Assembly (NCBI RefSeq): GCF_900109285.1 | Contig: NZ_FNZQ01000001.1 | Coordinates: 339,001 to 403,000 of the forward strand | Reading direction: 5' to 3' | Source: Jannaschia helgolandensis | Lineage (GTDB): Bacteria > Pseudomonadota > Alphaproteobacteria > Rhodobacterales > Rhodobacteraceae | Length of the DNA: 64,000 nucleotides | Shown: positions 36,356 to 45,454 of the stretch, in pieces | How positions within the stretch are numbered: position 1 is the stretch's first letter | How the letters are laid out: each line of letters opens with the position of its first letter | The notes under the pieces: model-generated | What the model saw: the letters and a program-made list of their open reading frames with translations, nothing else | Database searches by the model: none | Told to the model about the DNA's origin: nothing | Made by a program: the position numbers and the translations under genes

Positions 36356-36833
36356 CCCAGCAACAGGATGCACCCTCCATAGAGTACATGCTCGACCGGA
36401 TAGGGATCGTCGATGCCGTGGATCGGAAGCCGCAGCAATGCAGGTGCAGCGCAACGTCTGGTATGGGCGCGGTTCTTTATCGGCTAGGCGTGCCGATGTC
36501 TCCTTTCCGGCATGGCATGGTGCGATGGGAAGGGAGGGGCCCGGTCGTCGCTTCGATCCGGATCAGACTGGTCTGGATTTTCTGTGGTGCTTTGGACGCG
36601 AGGGAATTCGGCGCAGGACCAAGCGGCCAAGACAGGGAGCAACCGCTGACGACACGGGATTTTGTGAAACGTGATATGTTGAAAGTCGCGTGACGTCATC
36701 GGGGAAACCCGCGTATCGGTACGGAACCTGTCCATCGGTATGACGGACAGGTTGCCAGTATCCGGCGTGGGACCATCGATAAGTGTTGGCGATCGCAGCC
36801 CATTCATTCGGAAGACCATATCCAAATATTTAA
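36356..36833. other. Non-coding or decayed stretch (478 bp)
   Basis: No convincing gene. Open frames here (for example about 36438-36674 on the plus strand and 36484-36825 on the minus strand) have no recognisable motif, no ribosome site and mixed codon use. It probably continues the decay of the gene at 36017. It contains a perfect 9-bp inverted repeat at 36725-36753. No insertion-sequence ends were seen. Confidence 0.5.
36725..36753. repeat. 9-bp perfect inverted repeat
   Basis: AACCTGTCC (36725-36733), 11-base loop, GGACAGGTT (36745-36753). No T-run on either side. It lies in the gene-free stretch downstream of the convergent GT2 and WbpM-like genes. Could be a factor-independent RNA hairpin or a protein-binding site; function unknown. 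Confidence 0.5.
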
Positions 36834-36857
36834 GGGATAGTCTGACCTGACTGTCCC
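36834..36857 (-). terminator. Candidate terminator of the WbpM/CapD-like gene
   Basis: On the minus strand GGGACAGTC, loop AGGTCA, GACTATCCC, followed by TTAAATATTT. The 9-bp stem has one A-C mismatch. It starts 4 bases after the stop of the 36861-38477 gene. The downstream tract is U-rich but not a pure run, so confidence is modest. Confidence 0.4.
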
Positions 36858-36860
36858 CGA

Positions 36861-38477
36861 TCAGGAAATATGCGCAATTGGCAGGGTTTCTTCAGGATCG
36901 GTCGGATTTCGGAAGCCGGGGATGCGGCGTGCGAGCGCGGAAAATGCCTCCTCCGGCTGGCCACTGGCGATAGCATTGCGCAGGGCACGCAAAATCTCGG
37001 CGACCTCGAATTCGGACAGGCCTGCATCTTCAAGGCAAAAAATCCGGTGATGGGCTGTTGCCTTTTCGGTTCCGTCGCAAAGTGCCTGTTCGTGGCGGTT
37101 CTCTCCTTCGCAAAGGCCCACGATTTCCACAGCAATCTCGCCATTTGGAACCTTCGGCGACCGGATCGTCCGACCCGCCGCCACGATAGCCTGCAGTGCA
37201 AGATCCAGAATGCGGACCGGTTTCCCCATGTCGAGGACGAATATCTCTCCTCCCCTGGACATGGCTCCGGCATAAAGGACCAGCCGCCCCGCCTCGGACA
37301 CTGTCATGAAATATCGGGTGGCGTGCGGGTCAGTGACCGTGACCGGCCCGCCCCGGCTGATCTGATCCTGAAAGATCGGAACGACAGATCCGGAAGATCC
37401 GAGGACGTTGCCGAAGCGTACGATCGACAGGATCGGGCCATCGTCCCCCATGCGATGCGCGATATCCTGAACGATCAGCTCCGCCAGTCGTTTGGATACT
37501 CCCATGACACCACTTGGACGCATGGCCTTATCCGACGAAACCAGGATGAAACGTTCAACACCCGCCTGCACGGCAGCCGTGGTCAGAACATGCGTTCCGA
37601 GCGCATTGTTCGACAGGCCGACGAGAGGGTTTCGCTGAACGAGGGAGACATGTTTGTAGGCGGCGGCGTGCAGCACGATATCGACCGACTGCTGTGCTAG
37701 AACCTGTGCAACCAGTATCCCATCGGTGACGGAGCCCAGGACCGGGACCAGTTCGACCTGGGCAGCGGATGCGGTTTGAAGCAATGTCCGGTGCACGTCA
37801 AACAGCGCGACCTCGCTGAGGTCGAAAAGGATCAACCGGCCAGGCCGGTGATGGATCAGCTGCCGACAGAGCTCGGAGCCGATGGACCCGCCTGCGCCTG
37901 ACACCAGCACCGACTTTCCGACATAAGTCTCGAGACCGTAGAGACCGTCGAGCGTATCCTCCCCGACCTCTGTCCGTCCAAGGAACATGTCTGGGGTCGG
38001 CATCTTGTTCATGGGATCGACCGTTGGCCGTCTGCCAGGAAGCTGCCTTGAATTCAACTGGGCGAAAATTGCCCGCGATACTGTCATCATGATGAACAGG
38101 CAGGCGGAGAAGATCATCGGCACTGCCAAAGGCAAGGTCAGCCCAGATAATGCACCCGCCATGACGGCGATCAGTGCGAGGCTGACAGTTGTGACCGCCG
38201 TCCGCAGGATGATCCGCCCGTCGGCGTCAGATGCCCCAGAACGGGGCAATCCGAAAGCAACCATGATGGTCGCGGACAACATCACAAATCCAGCAAACGC
38301 CCCGACCGGGACCGTCGATACTTCTGTCAAATTCCGGTCCGCCGCGGTCGAAAAAAGCGCGATCAGCAGCGACATCACAACAAATCCAAGGTCTGTCAGA
38401 AGTACGCCGATATAACTGTCGATGTCCTGTCGGGATGCCAGAACCGCCGTATTGTCTACCTGTTCCGAAACCTTCAT
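36861..38477 (-). CDS. Membrane-bound nucleotide-sugar 4,6-dehydratase (WbpM/CapD/FlaA1-like)
   Basis: 538 residues. The N-terminal third (to about residue 140) has three to four membrane helices. An extended SDR domain follows with the cofactor motif SGAGGSIGSELCRQ (about 193-206), DIVLHAAAYKHV, and the catalytic region SSDKAMRPSGVMGVSKR, where Met replaces the usual Tyr in YxxxK, as known for WbpM-type enzymes. The tail is shorter and less regular than in the usual GLRPGEKLYEEL motif (here GLCEGENRHEQAL). It would make 4-keto-6-deoxy sugars for surface glycans. It reads towards the decayed region and is divergent from the DUF2793 gene. Confidence 0.9.
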   Translation of the reverse strand: MKVSEQVDNTAVLASRQDIDSYIGVLLTDLGFVVMSLLIALFSTAADRNLTEVSTVPVGAFAGFVMLSATIMVAFGLPRSGASDADGRIILRTAVTTVSLALIAVMAGALSGLTLPLAVPMIFSACLFIMMTVSRAIFAQLNSRQLPGRRPTVDPMNKMPTPDMFLGRTEVGEDTLDGLYGLETYVGKSVLVSGAGGSIGSELCRQLIHHRPGRLILFDLSEVALFDVHRTLLQTASAAQVELVPVLGSVTDGILVAQVLAQQSVDIVLHAAAYKHVSLVQRNPLVGLSNNALGTHVLTTAAVQAGVERFILVSSDKAMRPSGVMGVSKRLAELIVQDIAHRMGDDGPILSIVRFGNVLGSSGSVVPIFQDQISRGGPVTVTDPHATRYFMTVSEAGRLVLYAGAMSRGGEIFVLDMGKPVRILDLALQAIVAAGRTIRSPKVPNGEIAVEIVGLCEGENRHEQALCDGTEKATAHHRIFCLEDAGLSEFEVAEILRALRNAIASGQPEEAFSALARRIPGFRNPTDPEETLPIAHIS

Positions 38478-38823
38478 CGCCGTCCGTCTCTTGTCGAAGG
38501 AACCTGCCGGGAAATCGACTCACATGCCTTGCCCGATGGGTTATGGTCAGGTTCCAGCGATAGACCGGCTGGATTAACATACCGTAAATAATTGACCTCA
38601 AGAGTTCTCCCATGAGCAGCAACCGGGCACGGCGCGGTGTTGGAAGATTTTGATTACGTTACCGGGGCCCCTCAGGCGGCAATAAGCCCCATTCCGGGTC
38701 TGGTAAGGTCGGACTTTGGACCGGCCAGAAGTGTCACCGATTGACGCTGCAACAGCCATTAACAGACCGTTAACTGCTCGCTCACAGAGTCCGATCCTTC
38801 ACATCACCGGAGGCGCGGCACCC
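38478..38823. other. Divergent intergenic region (346 bp)
   Basis: Lies between the WbpM-like gene (minus) and the DUF2793 gene (plus). It is noticeably richer in A/T around 38560-38600, contains one candidate minus-strand promoter (38573-38601), and ends with a GGAGG ribosome site 10 bases before ATG 38824. An in-frame extension of the DUF2793 ORF reaches back to 38716 but lacks a ribosome site. No RNA gene recognised. Confidence 0.5.
38573..38601 (-). promoter_or_regulatory. Candidate sigma70-type promoter for the WbpM-like gene
   Basis: On the minus strand TTGAGG, a 17-base spacer, then GTTAAT; each box matches 4 of 6 consensus bases. It would leave a leader of roughly 90 bases before ATG 38477. 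It lies in the most A/T-rich part of the gap. Weak evidence from pattern alone. Confidence 0.25.
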
Positions 38824-39945
38824 ATGTCGGAAAATACCACAATCCTGTCCCTGCCACTGATCCAGGGCGGACAGGCACAAAAGCACATCACTCATAACGA
38901 GGCGATCCGCCGCCTGGATACGCTGGTGCAGCCGGTCGTGGCCGACGTCGTCCGCACTGCGCCGCCCACCACTCCGAACGAAGGCGACCGCCATATTGTG
39001 GCAATCGGCGCAACCGGCGATTGGGCTGGACAGGATGGCTCGATCGCGGTGCGTCAGGGCGATGCCTGGGCATTCATCTCTCCGCGTCAAGGCTGGCGCG
39101 TCCATGTAATCGCGTTGGGTGCCGATATCGTTTTTGACGGAACGACTTGGGGCACGCCCGAAATCGGACTTCTGGGAATCAACGCCGCGGCCGATACGAC
39201 GAATCGTCTGGCGGTCGCGTCCGATGCGACGCTTCTGACGCATGACGCGGCGGGCGATCATCAGTTGAAAATCAACAAGGCGACGACGGGCGATTCAGGC
39301 AGCCTTTTGTTTCAGACCGGCTATTCGGGCCGGGCCGAAATGGGATGCGCCGGGGAGGATGGCTTCTCGATAAAGGTCAGCGCCGACGGCACCACCTTCG
39401 CGAACGCGATGACCGTCGATCCGGCCTCCGGTCGGGTGGCCTTTCCGTCGGGCGCAGCCGTGCCGACCCGGGCGCAGATTGGCGGACGCTGGTATTGCTA
39501 CTCGGATTTGCGTTGGGTCACATATTCCGCATCCTATGGCGTCAACTCGGGAAATCATGATCAGGACGGAGGCACGGGTACCGAACCCGATGTGAACTGG
39601 AGCCACCTCGGCCTCAGGGTGGAAGCCGGAACCCGCATCACCCGTTTGATCGGATCGCTGCGTCCCAGCAGTCCGCAGATCACCGGCTATGACATGCGGT
39701 TGACCTTCCAATATGGCGACTGGTCGACGGGATGGTCCGACGATGCCGGAACGACACGGACGGTTTTGTTCAGTGCAGACAACCAGCCCCTTCAGGATGG
39801 TTGGAGCAAGCTGGACGAACGGTTTGCAAATACCGCGATACCGCAAGACGGGCATGTTCTGCTGTATCTGAAACCGCGCGGCATACTCTCGGCGACGCAA
39901 TATATCTACACGTCGTTGCAACTGGATATGATCCCACCCGCCTGA
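38824..39945 (+). CDS. DUF2793 domain-containing protein
   Basis: 373 residues. The N-terminal domain LSLPLIQGGQAQKHITHNEA (residues 8-27) is the DUF2793 signature found in Rhodobacterales, often in gene-transfer-agent or phage tail regions. The domain spans about residues 7-95 with FISPRQGWRVHV near its end. The remaining part is beta-rich, with TGYSGRAEMGCAGEDGFSIKVSADG resembling phage tail-fibre and stem domains, and ends in a beta-sandwich-like region. There is no signal peptide. Its position beside EPS genes is unusual for a phage-type part; it may bind or decorate polysaccharide. Confidence 0.82.
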   Translation: MSENTTILSLPLIQGGQAQKHITHNEAIRRLDTLVQPVVADVVRTAPPTTPNEGDRHIVAIGATGDWAGQDGSIAVRQGDAWAFISPRQGWRVHVIALGADIVFDGTTWGTPEIGLLGINAAADTTNRLAVASDATLLTHDAAGDHQLKINKATTGDSGSLLFQTGYSGRAEMGCAGEDGFSIKVSADGTTFANAMTVDPASGRVAFPSGAAVPTRAQIGGRWYCYSDLRWVTYSASYGVNSGNHDQDGGTGTEPDVNWSHLGLRVEAGTRITRLIGSLRPSSPQITGYDMRLTFQYGDWSTGWSDDAGTTRTVLFSADNQPLQDGWSKLDERFANTAIPQDGHVLLYLKPRGILSATQYIYTSLQLDMIPPA

Positions 39946-39973
39946 TGCCTGATCCTCAGGCGCGCGCCGGGTC

Positions 39974-40807
39974 TCAGGACTTTATCACCGCGCGCAGCCC
40001 GTCCCGCCAGTCGGGGCGGGCAATTCCAAACACGGCCATAAGCGACGTGCAGTCCAGTCGGGAATTCGCCGGGCGCACCGCAGGCGTGGGCCAATCGGCA
40101 GTGGTGATATCCTCGACCTTGCAGTCCAATCCGGCCACGTCGAACACAGCGCGCGCGAAACCGGCCCAGCTGATGTCAGGCCTGCCAGAAAGGTGATGAA
40201 TGCCGGACGGCGCACCGACGCGCAAACCCTGGACCATTGTCAGGCAGGCCGCGGCAATGACGGACGCAGGTGTCGGGCCGCCGATCTGGTCGGCCACTAC
40301 CCTCAGAAGCTCCCGTTCCGCACCCAGCCGCAGCATCGTTTTCACGAAATTTTCGCCATGGGCCGAAAACACCCAGCTTGTCCGCAGGATCGCATGCCGA
40401 CACCCGGAATCCGAGACAGCCGTTTCGCCCTCCAGCTTGGATGCTCCGTAAACCCCAAGCGGACCGGTCGGGTCTTCCGGCAGGCGGGGCGCATGGCCGC
40501 TGCCGTCGAAAACGTAGTCCGTGGATATCTGCACCAGCGGAATGTCCAGATCGGCGCAGGCGCGGCCCATCTCGCCCGGCGCAGCACCATTGATCCGGGT
40601 GGCCAGCGCCACCTGCGTCTCGGCCCCATCGACATCGGTGAACGCACCGGCGTTGATGACGGCATCAGGGCGCGCGGCCCGGATTGCAGCGTCGCAGGCC
40701 CCCGGAACGCTCAGATCGGCCTGCGCCCGGTCCAGACAAGTCACGTCGCCGGAGAGGGTGGCCAACTCCCGCGCGACCTGGCCGGTTTTGCCGAAGACCA
40801 GGATCAT
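39974..40807 (-). CDS. rfbD: dTDP-4-dehydrorhamnose reductase
   Basis: 277 residues. RfbD reduces dTDP-4-keto-L-rhamnose to dTDP-L-rhamnose. The N-terminal NAD(P)-binding motif is [11 protein letters not shown], followed by STDYVFDG (near residue 99) and the catalytic [12 protein letters not shown] 40807 overlaps the rfbB stop by 4 bases. It is the last gene of rfbC-rfbB-rfbD. Convergent with the DUF2793 gene, with a 28-bp gap. Confidence 0.93.
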   Translation of the reverse strand: MILVFGKTGQVARELATLSGDVTCLDRAQADLSVPGACDAAIRAARPDAVINAGAFTDVDGAETQVALATRINGAAPGEMGRACADLDIPLVQISTDYVFDGSGHAPRLPEDPTGPLGVYGASKLEGETAVSDSGCRHAILRTSWVFSAHGENFVKTMLRLGAERELLRVVADQIGGPTPASVIAAACLTMVQGLRVGAPSGIHHLSGRPDISWAGFARAVFDVAGLDCKVEDITTADWPTPAVRPANSRLDCTSLMAVFGIARPDWRDGLRAVIKS

Positions 40808-41856
40808 GTCCCGTTGCCCAAACCCGTGCCCAACCGCGCCCCGACGCCCTCGCGCGTCAGCAAGGGGCGCCACCATGCCTCATTTTTCAGATACCACCGC
40901 ACGGTTTTCTCCAGTCCGTCCTCCAATGTGACGGAAGGACGCCATCCCAGCTCCGTCCTGATGCGGGATGGGTCGATGGCATAACGGGCATCGTGACCGG
41001 GCCGGTCGGTGACATGCTCGATTAGATCAGCGTGGGGGGCATCTTTGGCCCGCAACCGGTCCAATATCGCGCAGATGCTGCGGACCAGGTCGATATTGCG
41101 CACCTCGTTCTCGCCGCCGATGTTGTAACTGCGCCCGACCTGACCCTTGCGCACCACCGTCAGCAGGGCATCGGCATGATCTTCCACATACAGCCAATCG
41201 CGCACATTTTCGCCCGCGCCGTAGACCGGGATGGACCGACCGTGCAGCGCGTTCAGGATGACCACAGGGATCAGTTTTTCGGGATAATGATACGGTCCGT
41301 AGTTGTTCGAGCAATTCGAAAGAATGACCGGCAATCCATAGGTCTCGCCCCAGGCCCGGACCAGATGGTCGCTGCCGGCCTTGCTGGCCGAGTATGGGCT
41401 GCGCGGGTCGTAAGATGTGTCTTCTGTGAACATGCCCTCTGCGCCAAGCGATCCGAACACCTCGTCGGTCGAGACGTGATGGAAGCGGAACCCCTCCGGC
41501 TTGCCCATCGCCTGCCAATGCGCGCGCGCCGCTTCCAAGAGGTGAAATGTACCCATCACGTTGGTAGCCATGAACGCATCCGGTCCGTCGATGGATCGGT
41601 CAACGTGGCTTTCGGCGGCAAGATGCATGACAGCATCCGGAGCGTGATCGGAAAACACAGCATCCAGTGCGGAACGGTCGGTGATATCGGCCTTCACAAA
41701 CGCATAATTCGGCGCATCGGCGACCGCGGCGACGTTCGCCAGGTTGGCGGCATAGGTCAGCGCGTCGAGGTTCACGACCTCCATCCCTTCGCCGACCGCC
41801 TGTCGCACGACCGCGGACCCGATGAACCCTGCACCGCCTGTAACCAGAAGTTTCAT
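40804..41856 (-). CDS. rfbB: dTDP-glucose 4,6-dehydratase
   Basis: 350 residues. The NAD+ motif [13 protein letters not shown] is at residues 7-19; [15 protein letters not shown] and the catalytic segment [17 protein letters not shown] (YxxxK) are typical, as is [17 protein letters not shown]. It converts dTDP-glucose to dTDP-4-keto-6-deoxyglucose. ATG 41856 overlaps the rfbC stop, and its stop overlaps the rfbD ATG. Confidence 0.95.
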   Translation of the reverse strand: MKLLVTGGAGFIGSAVVRQAVGEGMEVVNLDALTYAANLANVAAVADAPNYAFVKADITDRSALDAVFSDHAPDAVMHLAAESHVDRSIDGPDAFMATNVMGTFHLLEAARAHWQAMGKPEGFRFHHVSTDEVFGSLGAEGMFTEDTSYDPRSPYSASKAGSDHLVRAWGETYGLPVILSNCSNNYGPYHYPEKLIPVVILNALHGRSIPVYGAGENVRDWLYVEDHADALLTVVRKGQVGRSYNIGGENEVRNIDLVRSICAILDRLRAKDAPHADLIEHVTDRPGHDARYAIDPSRIRTELGWRPSVTLEDGLEKTVRWYLKNEAWWRPLLTREGVGARLGTGLGNGT

Positions 41857-42413
41857 GTCGCTGCCTCGAATATGAACGGGCTGTCCAGATCGGCCAGCGG
41901 CGGCGCGAGGGCGTCCTTATCGGACAGGATCGGGTCACCTGCCTGCGGCCAGTCTATGCCGCAACTGTCCCAACGGATTATCCCCTCGGCTTCGGGGGCA
42001 TAGAATGCTGTGCATTTATAGACAATCTCGGTCGCAGGCTCCCGCGTCTGGAACCCATGGGCAAAGCCCTCGGGGAGCCAGAGCATGCGCCCGTTCTCGG
42101 CGCTCAACTCCACACCGAACCACTGACCATAAGTCGGCGACCCGCGGCGGATATCGACGGCCACATCGAACAGGCGACCACGTCCGCAGCGCACCATCTT
42201 GGCCTGTGCCTGCGGCGGAGTTTGAAAATGCAATCCTCTGATCGTGCCGGGCGCGCCAGACAGTGAATGATTATCCTGCACGAAAACGGCGTCGATCCCC
42301 AGATCCGCAAAAGTGCGTGCGTTCCAGGTTTCGGCGAAAAACCCCCGCGCATCACCAAAGCGGCGTGGCGTCAGAACCTTCAGCCCTTCGATCCCGGTAT
42401 CATCGACCTGCAT
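41853..42413 (-). CDS. rfbC: dTDP-4-dehydrorhamnose 3,5-epimerase
   Basis: 186 residues, RmlC cupin fold. Visible motifs are [21 protein letters not shown] (catalytic His in GLHFQ), then [16 protein letters not shown] and [12 protein letters not shown]. It heads rfbC-rfbB-rfbD. The thymidylyltransferase rfbA is not in this window, so the dTDP-glucose supply must come from elsewhere. Upstream, 38 bp away, is the proline iminopeptidase on the same strand. Confidence 0.95.
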   Translation of the reverse strand: MQVDDTGIEGLKVLTPRRFGDARGFFAETWNARTFADLGIDAVFVQDNHSLSGAPGTIRGLHFQTPPQAQAKMVRCGRGRLFDVAVDIRRGSPTYGQWFGVELSAENGRMLWLPEGFAHGFQTREPATEIVYKCTAFYAPEAEGIIRWDSCGIDWPQAGDPILSDKDALAPPLADLDSPFIFEAAT

Positions 42414-42451
42414 GACGCCCCCCTGCTTTTCTCCAGCTACCGGAGGTGGGG

Positions 42452-43441
42452 TCAGAAGCGCAACTGTGCCGCGTGATGCCGCCCAAGCCCGTCCGTCGCT
42501 GCGACCAGACGGTCCGAAATACCGGATTCCGACAGCGCGTGCCCGGCGAACGGCGCAATGTCGAGGCTGACGTCCGACCAGCTCTCAGCCAAAAGATGCG
42601 CCGACAGCGGTGGGCAGATCATGTCATAACGACCCTGCACGATATGCCCGCCGATGCCTGCCAGTTTCGACAGGTTCTTCCGGATCCAGCCATCGTGATC
42701 CAAAAAACCCTTGTGTGTGAAATAATGGTTTTCCAGTCGCGCGAATGCCCGTGCATATTCGCCCCCCGGCTCGCCGGAGCGGCCCTGTGACTGGACCGAG
42801 GCCAGTGCATTTTCCCATGCCGCCCATGCCCGGGCGAAACGGGTCTGTTCGTGCGGTGGCGTATCGAAAAGGCGGCGGTTGTAGGCCGCAATCAGATCGC
42901 CGCGTTCGTCTTCGGGCACCATGCCGACAAACCGCGACCATTGATCCGGCCAGAATGCCCCGGCCCCGCCACCATAGAACCAGTTCAACTCGCGTTGTTC
43001 CATCAGGAACACGCCGCGCAGAAACAGATGCGCCGCGCGGTCGGGATGGGTGATGGCATAGACCAACGACAACGTCGCACCCCAACTGCCGCCGAAGACA
43101 GCCCAGCGGTCGATATTGAGCAAGGTCCTGATGCGTTCGATATCGCCAACCAGATGCCATGTCGTGTTGTTGGCGACGCTGGCGTGCGGGCGCGACCGGC
43201 CACAGCCACGCTGATCGAACAGGATGATGCGCCAGATCGAAGGATCGAAAAACCGTCGCATCATCGGGCTGCACCCGCCGCCGGGACCCCCATGCAGTAC
43301 GACGACCGGCAAACCTTCGGGGTTTCCGCATTGCTCGACATAAAGGCTGTGTCCCTCGCCCACGTCCACGACGCGCTGATCGAAAGGATCGATCGGAGCA
43401 TAGAGTGCGCGGGCGCTGGTCTGGGGCGTGTTCCTGTCCAT
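42452..43441 (-). CDS. pip: Proline iminopeptidase
   Basis: 329 residues, alpha/beta hydrolase. It removes N-terminal proline from peptides. The oxyanion region [28 protein letters not shown], the nucleophile elbow GGSWGATL (catalytic Ser), the acid in GRYDMICP and the His in AGHALSE are all visible. ATG 43441 is chosen; the long extension of this frame upstream reads antisense to ubiG and is rejected. The stop is 38 bases before rfbC, so joint transcription is possible but functionally unrelated. Confidence 0.94.
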   Translation of the reverse strand: MDRNTPQTSARALYAPIDPFDQRVVDVGEGHSLYVEQCGNPEGLPVVVLHGGPGGGCSPMMRRFFDPSIWRIILFDQRGCGRSRPHASVANNTTWHLVGDIERIRTLLNIDRWAVFGGSWGATLSLVYAITHPDRAAHLFLRGVFLMEQRELNWFYGGGAGAFWPDQWSRFVGMVPEDERGDLIAAYNRRLFDTPPHEQTRFARAWAAWENALASVQSQGRSGEPGGEYARAFARLENHYFTHKGFLDHDGWIRKNLSKLAGIGGHIVQGRYDMICPPLSAHLLAESWSDVSLDIAPFAGHALSESGISDRLVAATDGLGRHHAAQLRF

Positions 43442-43507
43442 TCTCTGGCCTATATAGAGTGCGACACCCCGGACGCCATCGGGAACGATGTGAAAAAAGA
43501 GGACGCC

Positions 43508-44248
43508 ATGACCACCACTATCGACGCCGCCGAGATCGAGAAGTTTCAGGCGATGGCCGCCGAATGGTGGGATCCGAACGGAAAGTTCAAACCGCTGCAC
43601 ATGCTGAACCCCTGTCGGTTGGATTACATCACCACGCAGATCGCGGCAGAATTCGACCGCGATCTGACGGGCGATCGGCCGTTTGCGGGTCTTCGCCTGC
43701 TCGATATCGGATGCGGCGGCGGTCTGCTGTCGGAGCCGATGGCCCGGTTGGGCGCGACGGTCGTGGGGGTCGATGCGGCAGCCCGCAATATTCCCGTGGC
43801 ACAGGCCCATGCCATGCAATCCGGTCTGGAGATCGACTATCGCCACACTTCCGCCGAAGACCTGATTGCCGCGGGCGAGCCGCCCTTCGAAGTGGTCCTG
43901 AACATGGAGGTGGTCGAGCATGTATCGGACCCGCTGACCTATCTTACCGCGTGTCACGATCTGATGCGGCCGGGCGGGCTGATGATCTGCTCGACCCTGA
44001 ACCGCAATCCAAAGTCTTTCGTCATGGGTATCATCGGGGCCGAGTGGATAATGCGCTGGCTGCCCAAAGGCACACATGACTGGTCGAAGTTCATCACACC
44101 CGATGAATTGTTCGACCTGCTGACGCGCGCCGGGCTTCGCCCCGAAGATCGCATGGGGTTCGTGTTCAATCCCGTGACCTGGACCTGGCACCTGTCGGAG
44201 CGGGATCTGTCGGTGAACTACGTCACGGCCAGCGTGCGCCCTGACTAG
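43508..44248 (+). CDS. ubiG: Bifunctional 2-polyprenyl-6-hydroxyphenol methylase / 3-demethylubiquinol 3-O-methyltransferase
   Basis: 246 residues. UbiG performs both O-methylations of ubiquinone synthesis using S-adenosylmethionine. The N-terminal [23 protein letters not shown] is diagnostic, followed by SAM motif [19 protein letters not shown], and MEVVEHV. The C-terminal [15 protein letters not shown] matches too. AGAGGA precedes ATG 43508. Divergent from pip; its stop interlocks with the TetR stop (CTAG). Confidence 0.96.
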   Translation: MTTTIDAAEIEKFQAMAAEWWDPNGKFKPLHMLNPCRLDYITTQIAAEFDRDLTGDRPFAGLRLLDIGCGGGLLSEPMARLGATVVGVDAAARNIPVAQAHAMQSGLEIDYRHTSAEDLIAAGEPPFEVVLNMEVVEHVSDPLTYLTACHDLMRPGGLMICSTLNRNPKSFVMGIIGAEWIMRWLPKGTHDWSKFITPDELFDLLTRAGLRPEDRMGFVFNPVTWTWHLSERDLSVNYVTASVRPD

Positions 44249-44868
44249 GCCTGTTTCGCACCGTAACGCGCCAGAAACGTGTCGACCGCCCCATCGATGA
44301 CGCGCTGACGCTCTGCTTCGGTGGTGGTCTTGCGGATGCCGAACATAAGTTCGGAAAACAGATGCGACTTGCACAGCTCGGCGAACTGGTCGGCGGCAAG
44401 CTCCAGATCGTCGATCACCAGATGCCCGTCCTCAACCGCATCGCGCATGTAGTCGACCATCCGTTGGCGAAACAGCTTGGGGCCCGTTTCATAGAATTCG
44501 CGGCCCAGCTCGGGAAAGCGGTCCGACTCGGCCACGCACATGCGAAAAATCGACTGGCCAAAATCCGACAGGAAAAACTCCAGCATTCGCTCTGCCGCGA
44601 CGCAGAGAACCCTGCGCGGGTCACATTCATCGCACAGAATTGCGTCCGCTTCCTCGATCTGCAGGCAGCATTCGGCCTTGGCCACTTCCATGAACAACAG
44701 GCGCTTGTCCGCGAAGTAGCTGTACAGGGTGGCTTTCGATACGCCCGCTGCCTTGGCGATCGCATCGACGCTGCTCCCTTCATAGCCATCAGCCATGAAA
44801 ACAGCACGCGCGCCTTCCAGCACCTGATCGAACTTACGACCCTTTTTGATCGGCGACACATCGTTCAT
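44245..44868 (-). CDS. TetR/AcrR family transcriptional regulator
   Basis: 207 residues. The N-terminal HTH (about residues 12-58) contains [20 protein letters not shown] and [12 protein letters not shown], the standard TetR pattern. The C-terminal ligand domain contains several cysteines ([22 protein letters not shown]), which could bind a metal or sense redox changes; that is an inference. ATG 44868 is preferred over the ATG at 44925 because the extension is not conserved in the family. It is close to two tiny secreted/acidic ORFs upstream on the same strand, so it might regulate them. Confidence 0.9.
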   Translation of the reverse strand: MNDVSPIKKGRKFDQVLEGARAVFMADGYEGSSVDAIAKAAGVSKATLYSYFADKRLLFMEVAKAECCLQIEEADAILCDECDPRRVLCVAAERMLEFFLSDFGQSIFRMCVAESDRFPELGREFYETGPKLFRQRMVDYMRDAVEDGHLVIDDLELAADQFAELCKSHLFSELMFGIRKTTTEAERQRVIDGAVDTFLARYGAKQA

Positions 44869-44956
44869 GATTTTTCCGCACCCTTCCTGTCGAAATATAC
44901 TCCGCAACCGCAAGTGCACAAGCACAACGGCGCGGACTGTCAGGGTGCGGAACCGA

Positions 44957-45127
44957 TCAGCGCTTGCTGTCCTGGGTTGGTTGAACAGGTACCGGCGGTG
45001 ATGCGGGCGGTGCGTCAGCGGAAGGCGGAAAAGTCAAATAAGGCAGATTAGCCCCCCACCCCGCTGTCATGGCGGGTCGAGCGGTAGCAGAAAACAACAG
45101 TAAGAACATCAGGAACAGACGTATCAT
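44957..45127 (-). CDS. Small secreted Pro-rich peptide (56 residues)
   Basis: ATG 45127 to TGA 44957. The ribosome site AAGGAG (45136-45141 on the minus strand) is near perfect and 8 bases from the ATG. Residues 1-19 form a signal peptide (MIRLFLMFLLLFSATARPA). The mature part is about 35 residues with proline-rich PPSADAPPASPPVPVQPT. No family is recognised. It follows the 31-codon ORF in the same direction and precedes the TetR gene. Codon order and the strong ribosome site support real expression, but no homologue was checked. Confidence 0.55.
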   Translation of the reverse strand: MIRLFLMFLLLFSATARPAMTAGWGANLPYLTFPPSADAPPASPPVPVQPTQDSKR

Positions 45128-45135
45128 GCTAGAAA

Positions 45136-45141
45136 CTCCTT
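45136..45141 (-). promoter_or_regulatory. Strong ribosome-binding site of the 56-residue ORF
   Basis: AAGGAG on the minus strand, with an 8-base spacer to the ATG at 45127. It is the main reason for calling this short frame a gene. Confidence 0.6.
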
Positions 45142-45252
45142 AAAAGTGGCCACGCAAAAAACTTCGGCCAAGTGAATTTCGCAGGTTTGCCGTCAGTGCG
45201 ACGGCCTCGATATGCCACGCGCGCTAAATGGAAAAGCGGACGGGACCGTTGA

Positions 45253-45348
45253 TCAGTCTTCATCGTCATCCGACAGATTTCTGATCACTTCGTTAAGCGA
45301 TAAGGTTCCACAGTCCGATTCTTTTACACCGGCAGAGCGCTCCAGCAT
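45253..45348 (-). CDS. Acidic 31-residue peptide
   Basis: ATG 45348 to TGA 45253. GGGAGG lies 7 bases upstream. The product starts MLERSAGVKESDCGTLSLNE and ends in a very acidic tail (LSDDDED), with one cysteine at position 13. No signal peptide. No family recognised. It could be a leader peptide, a RiPP-like precursor or an adaptor peptide; no modifying enzyme is seen beside it. The neighbouring 56-residue ORF has the same direction. Function unknown. Confidence 0.4.
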   Translation of the reverse strand: MLERSAGVKESDCGTLSLNEVIRNLSDDDED

Positions 45349-45454
45349 AGTGCATCCTCCCGAAGCTCAGACTTGGCGGCTGGACTGAGCAGCGGTTGGA
45401 TCGACATAGCCCCATCCGTCACCGCCGATTTTGATAGCGTGACCTGTCCGACGA

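Noticed and set aside
35920-36693. 257-codon plus-strand ORF across the GT2 end and the scar
   Set aside because: Starts inside the GT2 gene out of its frame and shows no family motif in the scar.
36484-36825. 113-codon minus-strand ORF in the scar
   Set aside because: No recognisable motif or ribosome site, mixed codon use; probably chance.
38824-39945. Prophage or gene-transfer-agent region suggested by DUF2793
   Set aside because: No capsid, terminase, portal or integrase gene nearby, so a lone domain protein is the simpler reading.
43442-44374. N-terminal extension of the proline iminopeptidase frame
   Set aside because: Lies antisense to ubiG, and the known family start is at 43441.
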